A stretch of 45,194 nucleotides of DNA. Origin: Xanthobacteraceae bacterium. Its GTDB lineage: Bacteria > Pseudomonadota > Alphaproteobacteria > Rhizobiales > Xanthobacteraceae. The notes under the pieces are model-generated. The model ran no database searches. It was given only the letters and a program-made list of their open reading frames with translations, and had not been told where the DNA came from. The stretch lies in NCBI GenBank assembly GCA_030041005.1, contig JASHOR010000141.1, positions 1-45,194 on the forward strand, read 5' to 3'. Shown here piece after piece: positions 25,523-32,608 of the stretch (positions within the stretch are counted from its first letter, which is position 1; every line of letters begins with the position of its first letter). Both the position numbers and the translations under genes were made by a program.

Positions 25523-25885
25523 GGCTCCGACGCGGGTTGCGCCGCATCGCCTGCCCTACCGGAGCGCCGCGTCAATGCCGAGCGGCAGACGGAACAGGCG
25601 GCAGCGTCTTAGGCATTAATGCAGGCTGCGGCATTTTGGTTCACGAGGGCCCGGTCCCGATGACCGGGCGTTGTCGTCTTCGCCGATGCACGCGAGTGAT
25701 TGGACCCGATTGGTCGCGCGAATGTGAAGCGCGAGTGAATCAGTCTCCCAGAATTCGCCGCGATGGAAAGGGATCAACTCCAACGCGTTGCCGCAGCCGC
25801 TTTTTTCCGGTCGTTGTCCGAATGCAAGTTTCAAGGCGTTGGTCCCCGAGGGTAATTCCCGGCGCGTCAATCCAAGGAGCTGCCA
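25523..25885. other. 363-bp divergent intergenic region
   Basis: This stretch separates hpnN (minus) from the HWE kinase (plus). No credible gene was found on either strand; the open frames here are high-GC shadows. It should contain the promoters of both genes. An AAGGAG site sits just before 25886. I could not recognise a sigma-factor consensus or an operator with confidence. Confidence 0.5.
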
Positions 25886-26971
25886 ATGTTGAGATTGACG
25901 CTGGGGTGGTGGCGCCAGCTTTGGTGCGGAGGGCTGCGGCCGGGTTCCTCCTCGTCGCTCCTGTTCGCGACGTTGTGCATCGGGCTTGCGACGATTGTTC
26001 GCATATTGCTTGGCGAACTGAGCACCAGCAGCGCTGTGTTCGCGCCCTGCTACTCGGCGACTCTGGTCGCGGCTCTGGTCGGCGGTACGCAGGCCGGGAC
26101 TCTGGCGGCCCTGCTTGGAGCGATCGCCGCGTTTCTGCTTTTTGTTCCGCCCGACTGGGCGTCGCATGCCTTCGACCAGAACCAACTCGTCAATGTCTTG
26201 CTTTTCGCCGGTTCGTCCGGTGTGATCATTTGGGCGGCGCAAAGCTATCGCGCATTGCTGTGGCAGCTACGCGACGAGCAGGAACGGCGACAACTGCTCA
26301 ATCACGAGCTTGTCCACCGCATCAACAACATTCTGACGATCGTGCAAGCGGTGATTGGCCAGACCCTGCGCGCCGATCCCGAAGCGCGCGACAGGCTGCG
26401 CAACCGCATCGCCGCGCTGGCAGCGACCAACGATTTGCTCGTAAGGGCGCAGTGGCGCGGCGCCTCCGTGGAGCGAATTCTTGCCGGTGAGTTTGCGCCC
26501 TACGATCCCGGCAGGTTTCTGCTGTACGGCGAGGATTTTGAATGCCCCGCTCAGATCGCAACCGTGCTGGCGCTGATATTTCATGAGCTGACGACCAACG
26601 CGGCCAAGTACGGTGCGCTGTCTGCGCCGCGCGGACGCGTTGTGCTGTCGTGGACAAAGCGCGGCAATCGCGTCGAGTTCGACTGGGCCGAAAGGGAAGG
26701 GCCGCCGCCCGCGGAGGAGCGGCATGACGGCTTCGGTACCGTACTGTTGCGCCAGGGTCTGCGGCAGTTCGACGGCGCGGTGCAGATGGCTTTTACGCCG
26801 CACGGCTTGCACTGCAGGCTGTCGTTGGCTTTACCGTCGCCGCAGCAGGAAGAGACGGTCGACCTCGCCTCACGCGAGTCGGCGTGCGGCGACAGTACAT
26901 TGCCGCTCGACGTAACGGCCGGAAATGCTGAGCTCGCTCTGCACCCGCCTCGTCTCGTCGGCCAGAAGTAG
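25886..26971 (+). CDS. HWE/HisKA_2-family membrane sensor histidine kinase
   Basis: 361 residues. The N-terminal third has three to four transmembrane helices of DUF4118 type (about residues 24-120, as in KdpD). The kinase core follows: LLNHELVHRINNILTIVQAV with the phospho-accepting H144, the N-box HELTTNAAKYGALS and a shortened ATP lid (GFGTVLLRQGLRQFDG). HWE/HisKA_2 kinases in alphaproteobacteria often act in light, redox or general stress signalling through PhyR-type or single-domain regulators; none is adjacent. AGGAG lies six bases before the ATG. The last 40 residues after LSLALPSPQ do not look like kinase sequence and overlap a possible small reading frame on the other strand. Confidence 0.88.
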   Translation: MLRLTLGWWRQLWCGGLRPGSSSSLLFATLCIGLATIVRILLGELSTSSAVFAPCYSATLVAALVGGTQAGTLAALLGAIAAFLLFVPPDWASHAFDQNQLVNVLLFAGSSGVIIWAAQSYRALLWQLRDEQERRQLLNHELVHRINNILTIVQAVIGQTLRADPEARDRLRNRIAALAATNDLLVRAQWRGASVERILAGEFAPYDPGRFLLYGEDFECPAQIATVLALIFHELTTNAAKYGALSAPRGRVVLSWTKRGNRVEFDWAEREGPPPAEERHDGFGTVLLRQGLRQFDGAVQMAFTPHGLHCRLSLALPSPQQEETVDLASRESACGDSTLPLDVTAGNAELALHPPRLVGQK

Positions 26972-27106
26972 CACGTCTTTCGCGTCCCTAAGTCCTTGAT
27001 CGGCCAGGCTCCTAATTGCCGCTTGTTCCACCCTCGCCAAAAGCTGCCCCGAGACCGCGCTGCCATCTTTTCTGGCCGCCCGCCCAAGCTTCGGAGCGGG
27101 GTTCAC
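26870..27106 (-). CDS. Possible small helical protein (uncertain)
   Basis: A 78-residue open frame with a GTG start at 27106, converging on and overlapping the 3' end of the HWE kinase gene by about 100 bp. The predicted product is charged and amphipathic, with a run such as VEQAAIRSLADQGLRDAKDV and then LADETRRVQSEL, more protein-like than most antisense frames here. No family is recognised and the ribosome-binding site is weak. It may be a shadow. It is listed because the 213-bp gap before the HNH gene has no other content. Confidence 0.25.
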   Translation of the reverse strand: MNPAPKLGRAARKDGSAVSGQLLARVEQAAIRSLADQGLRDAKDVLLLADETRRVQSELSISGRYVERQCTVAARRLA

Positions 27107-27184
27107 AATCCCGTCACGGCTGCCTATAAACTAGCCCTCAACGCCGCACTGCGGCACGTTTTGAGTCGGACAGGAAGGGCTGTC

Positions 27185-27766
27185 TTGAACGTTCACGTAT
27201 CGCCAGTGGCAACGCCCTCAGTACCGCCATCGGGCTTTCCGGCACTGGTGCTGAACGCCGATTTTCGTCCACTCAGCTACTACCCGCTGTCGCTGTGGTC
27301 GTGGCAGGACGCGATCAAGGCCGTCTTCCTTGAGCGCGTCAACATCGTCGCCAATTACGATCGTGCGGTGCGCAGCCCAACTCTGGAGATGAAGCTCCCA
27401 AGCGTGGTGTCGTTGAAAACTTTCGTCAAACCCTCCACGAATCCGGCGTTCACGCGCTTCAACGTGTTCTTGCGCGACCGCTTTTCCTGTCAGTACTGCG
27501 GCGCTCGCGAGGACCTTACCTTCGACCATCTCATTCCGCGCTCCCGCGGCGGCCACACGACCTGGGATAATGTTGTCGCCGCGTGCTCGCCGTGCAATCT
27601 GCGCAAGGGCAATATGACGTCCACCGAATCGAACATGCGGCCGGCGCAGAAGCCGTTCCAGCCGACGGTCCAGCACTTGCACCGCAACGGCCGGCTGTTC
27701 CCGCCCAATTACCTGCACGAGAGTTGGCTCGATTATCTGTATTGGGACACAGAACTCGACCCTTAA
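27185..27766 (+). CDS. HNH endonuclease family protein
   Basis: 193 residues starting at a TTG (27185) that follows AGGAAGG by six bases, the best translation signal in the region. The product opens (M)NVHVSPVATPSVPPSGFPAL and has FPALVLNADFRPLSYYPLSL. The HNH core is at about residues 98-145: CQYCG, then TFDHLIPRSRGGHTTWDN, then the second zinc pair in ACSPCNLRKG, so the two CxxC zinc ligands and the catalytic His are present. Close relatives are widespread single-copy genes in Rhizobiales and are not linked to restriction or phage genes here. The natural DNA substrate is unknown. Confidence 0.92.
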   Translation: MNVHVSPVATPSVPPSGFPALVLNADFRPLSYYPLSLWSWQDAIKAVFLERVNIVANYDRAVRSPTLEMKLPSVVSLKTFVKPSTNPAFTRFNVFLRDRFSCQYCGAREDLTFDHLIPRSRGGHTTWDNVVAACSPCNLRKGNMTSTESNMRPAQKPFQPTVQHLHRNGRLFPPNYLHESWLDYLYWDTELDP

Positions 27767-27885
27767 GGCGCAGCGGGCCGACGGTGGCACCGCCGCCGCT
27801 GCCGTTGGCGGCGGAATCAGCGACCGATCATGCCGCACACGGGGGCCGTCGGCGGCTCAACAAGCCGATTCGCGCTTGTGCAAAT

Positions 27886-28959
27886 TTATTCCGCGGCTTC
27901 CTGGTGACCGCTCGCGAACGCGGGAGCGACTTCGGCCATGAAGCGGGTCATTTCGTCCTTGACTTGGCTGTGCGGCTTCAAGCCGACGTTGACGTAGAGG
28001 ATGACCTCGTCAAACCCGGCCGCCTCGACCTTCTTCAAAGTATCGACGATGCGCGTCGGCGAGCCGAGCAACACCGAGTTCTCCGTCAAGTCTTCCGGTT
28101 TGACCTTGTGCAGCCGCTCGACCATGTCGACGAAATACCGGTAGCTCGGCGGTGCCGTTTTCGGATCGCCGGGCAGGGCGGGGATCACGCATTCCCGGTA
28201 GTAACGGATTTGGCGGGCGCGTGCCGTGTCCTCCTCCGCCTTGTTATCGGCGAAATGCGTGAAATAGCTGCACATCAGGCGACCCGGCCTGCTGCCGTGC
28301 TTGGTGCAAGTCTCGTGGTAGAGGTCGTGAACTTGCTGCAGTCCGCCGAACGTCATGGCCGCGGCGAACGGCGCCACGATCAGGCCGCAACCCAGCCGCG
28401 CGGCGAGTTCGATCGATGGCTTGGAGAACGACCCCACGTAGGTCGGAATCGGGCGTTGGATCGGTCGCGGCGTGATGCGTACGCCGTCGAATGAATAGTG
28501 CTTGCCGTGGTGTGAGATGCGTTCGTCCGCGGTCCAAAGCCGCCGCAGGACTTCCAAACCCTCTTCGAAGATGCCCTGGTTGTCGTCGAACGAGACATGG
28601 AACGGCTCGTATTCGCGGCGGTCGTAACCGCGGCCACAGGCGAAATCGACCCGACCGCCGGAAAGCAGGTCGAGCGTCGCCCATTGTTCGGCGACCCGGA
28701 TCGGATGATGCAGCGGCAGTACGTTCACCGCGGGCGCCAGCCGGATGCGTTTGGTATGAGCGGCGACGTAGGCGAGCACCAGGTCCGGACACGACAGCAC
28801 ACCCAGCGAGTTGAAATGGTGTTCCCCAATCCATGCCGAATGCATGCCGAGCTTTTCGGCATGCAGGGCTTCGGCGGAAATATCGGCGACGAACTGGTTC
28901 GACGAGCGGGTATTATTTTCATAATGGTTGTCGCTCAGGGTAAAGTAGCCGAAATCCAC
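27886..28959 (-). CDS. LLM-class flavin-dependent oxidoreductase 1
   Basis: 357 residues of the bacterial luciferase-like monooxygenase family. Typical blocks are MDFGYFTLSDNHYENN, HSAWIGEHHFNSLGVL, RIRLAPAVNVLPLHHPIRVAEQWATLD and SGGRVDFACGRGYDRREYEPF. It should be a cytoplasmic TIM-barrel enzyme using reduced FMN or F420; luxAB-like chemistry on an unknown organic substrate is likely. The start is a GTG at 28959, five bases after a perfect GGAGG. It diverges from a MarR-family gene across a 146-bp gap with an operator-like palindrome, so repression by that MarR protein is a reasonable inference. Confidence 0.9.
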   Translation of the reverse strand: MDFGYFTLSDNHYENNTRSSNQFVADISAEALHAEKLGMHSAWIGEHHFNSLGVLSCPDLVLAYVAAHTKRIRLAPAVNVLPLHHPIRVAEQWATLDLLSGGRVDFACGRGYDRREYEPFHVSFDDNQGIFEEGLEVLRRLWTADERISHHGKHYSFDGVRITPRPIQRPIPTYVGSFSKPSIELAARLGCGLIVAPFAAAMTFGGLQQVHDLYHETCTKHGSRPGRLMCSYFTHFADNKAEEDTARARQIRYYRECVIPALPGDPKTAPPSYRYFVDMVERLHKVKPEDLTENSVLLGSPTRIVDTLKKVEAAGFDEVILYVNVGLKPHSQVKDEMTRFMAEVAPAFASGHQEAAE

Positions 28960-29017
28960 GAGAGCCTCCCTGAAGATGACATTGTCCGTCGCACCTGATG
29001 GTTAGAATAGTTGACAA

Positions 29018-29036
29018 TGCATTTGTTGTAAATGCA
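29018..29036. promoter_or_regulatory. Operator-like palindrome between LLM oxidoreductase and MarR genes
   Basis: A perfect 7-bp inverted repeat around five bases (TGCATTT-GTTGT-AAATGCA). It directly follows a TTGACA (29011-29016) that could be a -35 element for the plus-strand MarR gene. It lies 59 bp from the LLM start. MarR proteins commonly bind such sites in divergent promoters to control themselves and the neighbour; that role here is inferred. Confidence 0.6.
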
Positions 29037-29105
29037 ATAATCGAGCGCACCAAGACTGGCGCCAGGGTTCTCGTGTCAGGGCGCGCGCCGACGGGTGATC
29101 GGGCT

Positions 29106-29591
29106 GTGAGAGATAGCACCAAGATCGATCTGAGCGATTATCTGCCTCATCTGGTAAACCGGGTCGGCGCCATCCTGGCCGAACAGTTCGGCCAGGAGAC
29201 GCTGGCGCCACATGCGTTGAGCATCGCGATGTGGCGGGCGTTGGCGGTGTTGGCCGCGAACGGCCGGCAGCGTCAGATCGACCTCGCCGATCTCACCAGC
29301 ATCGATGCCTCGACGCTGTCGCGGATCGTCACCCGGCTGGTCCATCTCGGCCTGGTGACGCGAACGCGTTCGAAGAGCAGCAATCGTGAGGTCATCGTCG
29401 CGCTTTCCGCAAACGGCGATGCGCTGGTCGCCCGCCTCATCCCGTTCGCTCGCGTTATCGAGGCTGACGCCAGTGCCGGCCTTTCGTCGGAGGAGCTGGC
29501 GGTGGTCAAACGCTGCCTGCGCCGCATGTACGCCAACATGCAGAAGCGGCCGGCGGCTGTCGCGCCGCGGCCGAAACGCCTCGCCGGTTGA
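29106..29591 (+). CDS. MarR-family transcriptional regulator
   Basis: About 161 residues from a GTG at 29106 that is preceded by GGGTGATC, close to the 16S complement. A GTG at 29073 after AGGG is an alternative, and the ATG at 28998 is rejected because it would place the operator-like palindrome inside the gene. The winged-helix region shows IDLADLTSIDASTLSRIVTRL as recognition helix (in pieces: IDLADLTSID and ASTLSRIVTRL), then LGLVTRTRSKSSNREVIVAL as the wing and a C-terminal dimerisation helix. Such repressors often respond to aromatic or phenolic ligands. It diverges from the LLM oxidoreductase, its likely target. Confidence 0.88.
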   Translation: MRDSTKIDLSDYLPHLVNRVGAILAEQFGQETLAPHALSIAMWRALAVLAANGRQRQIDLADLTSIDASTLSRIVTRLVHLGLVTRTRSKSSNREVIVALSANGDALVARLIPFARVIEADASAGLSSEELAVVKRCLRRMYANMQKRPAAVAPRPKRLAG

Positions 29592-29756
29592 GCTCCGCGG
29601 GCCTCTCGCAGCGGTAGCCCAATTGATGCGAGGCTTGCATGGGCGCCATTCCAACCGGCATCTCCGACATGCCTCTTATGCGGCCCTTTCGTGCGGCGAT
29701 GTCACGCATAAAACGAACGGTTCTGCGGCGTTACGCTGGTCGCTTTCTGGTTTGAC

Positions 29757-29813
29757 GGTTCAGAACTCCGCATCGTTCTTACGGCGGGTCTCGTTGTGCG
29801 GACTTCGGAATCG
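29757..29813. repeat. Hybrid remnant of the palindromic repeat family
   Basis: The left part, 29757-29773, is identical to the left stem of module B (GGTTCAGAACTCCGCAT). The right part, 29797-29813, begins like module B (TGCGGACTTC) and ends like module A (GGAATCG). The central loop is unrelated. It lies between the MarR gene and an ABC-type binding protein and has no flanking CTAG. Confidence 0.65.
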
Positions 29814-29857
29814 CGACAGAGATTTGAACCCGAGCAACAGGAAATCGAGAGGACGGA

Positions 29858-30871
29858 ATGGCTACCAGACGATCATTGTTACTGACCGGTCTTGGCGCGC
29901 TGACCGCTGCCGCGACCACCACTCGAACAACGGTGCTGGCCGCTCCCGCGCTGGAGAAAGTAAGCGTGGTCGAGCCGGCGAACAGCGTCCTCGTTCTGAG
30001 CTGGTTGGGCGCGAAGGATGCCGGAATTTTCGCCAAGCACGGGATCGATCTTGAGGTCGACATCCGGCCTTTTGCCGGCTTCCTCGCCAGCATACCGTCG
30101 AAGCAAACCTTGGTGGGAGACTATTCCGGCATCTCGGCCATCGAGAAGATCAATGAAGGCCTGGATTGGGTCATTCTCGGACCGGGACTGACCGTGGTGG
30201 AGAACGTCGTCGTCCGCAAGGATGCTCCGTTCAAGACCGCCGCCGATCTGCACGGCAAGAAGTTCGGTACATGGTCCACGGGCGCCGGAGCGTACAAGTG
30301 CGTGAGAGCAGCTCTGATCGATGCCTATAATCTCGACGTGGTGAAGGATACAAAATTGGAGCAAATTGCAGCCCCGGCATTGCTGAAGCTTCTGGAGGAG
30401 GGGCAGGTCGATGCGATGTGCAACATCACCTCCTTTACTCTCGAAGCGGAAGCGCAACCGGACAAATTCCGGGTGCTGTTTTCCCCAAACGACTATTGGA
30501 GGGAAAAGACAGGCTATCCGATCACCTGGGCATCGCCGCTGGACGGCTGGAGAAGCTGGGTCAACGAGAATCCGGCGCGGGCGAAGAACTTCGTGACAGC
30601 GACCGCGGAAATGTATAGCTGGTTGGCAAAGCCCGCGAACCTAAAGGTTGCCGTAAAGAACCACGGCAAGCTTGCCGGGGTCACCACGCCTGCGATGGTC
30701 GCCGAGTACGTCACGTTGCTCGGCGAGAAGCACATGTTCATGACCGATTGGAGCCGCAAAGCCGTCGATGCGCAATGGCAATTCCTCCAGGTCTGTCAGC
30801 GAGCCGGCATCATCAGCAAGGTGCCTCCCCAGGATAAATACGCGATGTTCGTCGGCGAACTGGGCGCGTAG
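29858..30871 (+). CDS. NMT1/THI5-like ABC transporter substrate-binding protein, orphan
   Basis: 337 residues. The N-terminus TRRSLLLTGLGALTAAA followed by a cleavable region near residue 30 looks like a Tat or Sec signal peptide, so the protein should be periplasmic. The mature part resembles SsuA/NMT1 proteins: VLVLSWLGAKDAGIFAKHGI, then DLHGKKFGTWSTGAGAY and LLEEGQVDAMCNI. These bind sulfonates, nitrate, pyrimidines or aromatic acids for ABC import. No permease or ATPase of the matching family is next to it; the ABC system at 35-39 kb is of the carbohydrate type and has its own binding protein. AGAGG precedes the ATG at 29858 by six bases. The partner may be elsewhere. Confidence 0.87.
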   Translation: MATRRSLLLTGLGALTAAATTTRTTVLAAPALEKVSVVEPANSVLVLSWLGAKDAGIFAKHGIDLEVDIRPFAGFLASIPSKQTLVGDYSGISAIEKINEGLDWVILGPGLTVVENVVVRKDAPFKTAADLHGKKFGTWSTGAGAYKCVRAALIDAYNLDVVKDTKLEQIAAPALLKLLEEGQVDAMCNITSFTLEAEAQPDKFRVLFSPNDYWREKTGYPITWASPLDGWRSWVNENPARAKNFVTATAEMYSWLAKPANLKVAVKNHGKLAGVTTPAMVAEYVTLLGEKHMFMTDWSRKAVDAQWQFLQVCQRAGIISKVPPQDKYAMFVGELGA

Positions 30872-30916
30872 AGGGACCGGCGCAAAACGTCCGGAATGGG
30901 CGAACAATCACCAGAA

Positions 30917-30941
30917 CCTGTTGGCGCCTTTCGCCAACAGG
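30917..30941 (+). terminator. Hairpin downstream of the orphan binding protein gene
   Basis: A perfect 10-bp stem (30917-30926 with 30932-30941) and 5-nt loop, 46 bp past the stop codon. No T-run follows, so Rho-independent termination is uncertain; 3'-end protection is equally possible. Confidence 0.45.
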
Positions 30942-31101
30942 CGCCGCGCCGTCGGCGGACAAGTCCTGTGTGGTCGAAACAGGACGCGACAGCGCAGCGT
31001 CTCGAGATGCGTTGTGAAGACGAAGATTCGCCCGGAATGAGGCGCATCGGGATCTAAAGCTTGCAAAGTTTTTTTAGTTCATTGCGGGGGATATACGCGA
31101 C

Positions 31102-31848
31102 ATGACGGGCAAGCTATCGGGGAAGGTCGCCATTGTTACGGGTGCGGGGCGCGGGATCGGAAGCGCCATTGCGCAAGCGCTCGGCCGCCAGGGCGCGTCG
31201 GTCATCGTCAACTACGCGCGCAATCACACCACCGCCAAAGAGACAGCCGCGGCAATCGAGACAGCCGGCGGTCGCGCATTGGCCGTGCCATTGCTACTCG
31301 ATGGCGAGGCGCCCGTGCGAGCGCTGTTCGACGCGGCCATTGCCGCATTCGGTCGCGTGGATATCCTGGTGAACAACGCGGGCATCGCCCGTTTCGCGCC
31401 CATCGGCACGGTCACGGAAGCGGAGTTCGACAAAACCATCGCCGTGAACGTCAAGGCCGCGTTCTTTGCCTTTCAGCAGGCCGCGTCGCGCATGGCCGAC
31501 GGCGGCCGGATCGTGAATATTTCCGCGGCAATGACCGCGGTGGGTTACGAAAATACGGTGCTCTACGCCGGCACAAAAGGCGCGCTGGAGCAGTTCGGCA
31601 AAGCGGCGGCGAAGGAGTTGGGCAGGCGCGGTATCGTGGTTAACACCGTTTGCCCCGGCGCCACCGAGACCGAGCTTTACTTCGGCGTCAGCACCGAAGC
31701 CGGGCGCGCGGCAGCCGCGCAACGCTCTCCATTCGGCCGGATCGCCAAACCTGACGACATCGCGGATGTCGTCGCCTTTCTCTGTGGGCCCGACGCGCGC
31801 TGGCTCTCCGGCGAAATGCTGCGTGCGAATGGCGCGGCACTATTTTGA
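31102..31848 (+). CDS. SDR-family oxidoreductase
   Basis: 248 residues, classical SDR. The NAD(P) motif is VTGAGRGIG near residues 13-21, followed by LVNNAGIARF near 90-99, the catalytic serine in VNISAAM and the YAGTK active-site Tyr and Lys, then CPGATET. All catalytic residues are present, unlike the SDR pseudogene about 1 kb downstream on the other strand. It resembles 3-oxoacyl-ACP reductase (FabG) and glucose dehydrogenase-like members; the substrate is unknown. NADP preference is suggested by VNYARN at the end of the second strand. A G-run about 11 bases upstream is a weak ribosome-binding site. It follows the orphan binding protein gene by 230 bp on the same strand, with a hairpin between them. 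Confidence 0.93.
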   Translation: MTGKLSGKVAIVTGAGRGIGSAIAQALGRQGASVIVNYARNHTTAKETAAAIETAGGRALAVPLLLDGEAPVRALFDAAIAAFGRVDILVNNAGIARFAPIGTVTEAEFDKTIAVNVKAAFFAFQQAASRMADGGRIVNISAAMTAVGYENTVLYAGTKGALEQFGKAAAKELGRRGIVVNTVCPGATETELYFGVSTEAGRAAAAQRSPFGRIAKPDDIADVVAFLCGPDARWLSGEMLRANGAALF

Positions 31849-31953
31849 CCGTCAACTGCGCTTGCGAAGAGCAGAAGCTGGCAACCGGCTCCGGGAGCGA
31901 TTCCGGATTTTGCTTCACCAAGCCTCCGAAGGAGGATAGTCTGGCGCGCTTTC

Positions 31954-32005
31954 ATCCTGCAGCGCGACAACTATTTCACATCCTGCAGCGCGACAACTAT
32001 TTCAC
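31954..32005. repeat. Perfect 26-bp tandem duplication
   Basis: Two identical 26-bp units, 31954-31979 and 31980-32005, directly abutting. The second ends 13 bp before the GFA-family start codon. It lies in the leader or promoter of that gene. Two units without spacers is not a CRISPR array. Confidence 0.9.
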
Positions 32006-32018
32006 ATCGGAGACGATC

Positions 32019-32489
32019 ATGAACGCTTTGACCGGAGGATGCGCCTGCGGACGCATTCGATATGGGTGCAGCGAGCAACCCATAGTTCAGATTATTTGCC
32101 ATTGCCGGGATTGTCAGCGGGCAAGTGGGAGCGCCTTCGCGGCGGTCCTTGCCGTGCCGAGCGATCGATTGGAATTCACAGCAGCGGAGCCCAAGTACCA
32201 CGCCGTGAAAGCTGATAGCGGCAGGACAATGCAGCGGGGCTTCTGTAGTGAGTGCGGCTCGCCCGTCTCGATTCGCCGGCCTGAGACCCCGCTTGTGGAG
32301 TTTTTGCAGGCGGCAAGCCTTGACGATCCGTCAGTATTCCATCCTAACTGCGAAGTGTGGGTTTCGAGTGCCCACCCCTGGCACCCGATTGACGATGGCC
32401 TGGAGAAGTTCGACCAAAATCCCTCAGCAGAAGCGGTACGGGCGCGTGTTGAGGAGTACTTTGCGGCGAGAGCAAAGACGGCGACCTAG
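32019..32489 (+). CDS. GFA-family (CENP-V/GFA) zinc protein
   Basis: 156 residues with the full zinc-ligand set of the family: C8-x-C10 in GGCACG, C27, C29 and C32 in CHCRDCQ, and CSECGSP further on. The family is named after a glutathione-dependent formaldehyde-activating enzyme, but most members have no proven activity, so that reaction should not be assumed. The ATG at 32019 has CGGAG eight bases upstream; the frame is open to 31845, but that would include the 26-bp tandem repeat. It converges on the SDR pseudogene 120 bp away. Confidence 0.92.
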   Translation: MNALTGGCACGRIRYGCSEQPIVQIICHCRDCQRASGSAFAAVLAVPSDRLEFTAAEPKYHAVKADSGRTMQRGFCSECGSPVSIRRPETPLVEFLQAASLDDPSVFHPNCEVWVSSAHPWHPIDDGLEKFDQNPSAEAVRARVEEYFAARAKTAT

Positions 32490-32608
32490 CGCGGGGAGTT
32501 CATTTCGGCACACTGCAAGCTTGCTACTGTCCGAATTCGCCTGCGCCTGCCCGAGTCGGCAGATCTCGAATCCGACGTCGTATCCTGGTGCAGCGAGCGC
32601 CACCGAAA

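Noticed and set aside
28998-29105. MarR gene starting at the ATG at 28998
   Set aside because: This would place the TTGACA and operator-like palindrome inside the coding region, and the added residues are not MarR-like.
31064-31080. Intrinsic terminator at the T-run before the SDR gene
   Set aside because: Seven T residues are present but the preceding sequence forms only a stem of about 3 bp, and the position is just upstream of a start codon.
31954-32005. CRISPR-like array
   Set aside because: Only two units, directly abutting with no spacer, and no cas genes in the window.
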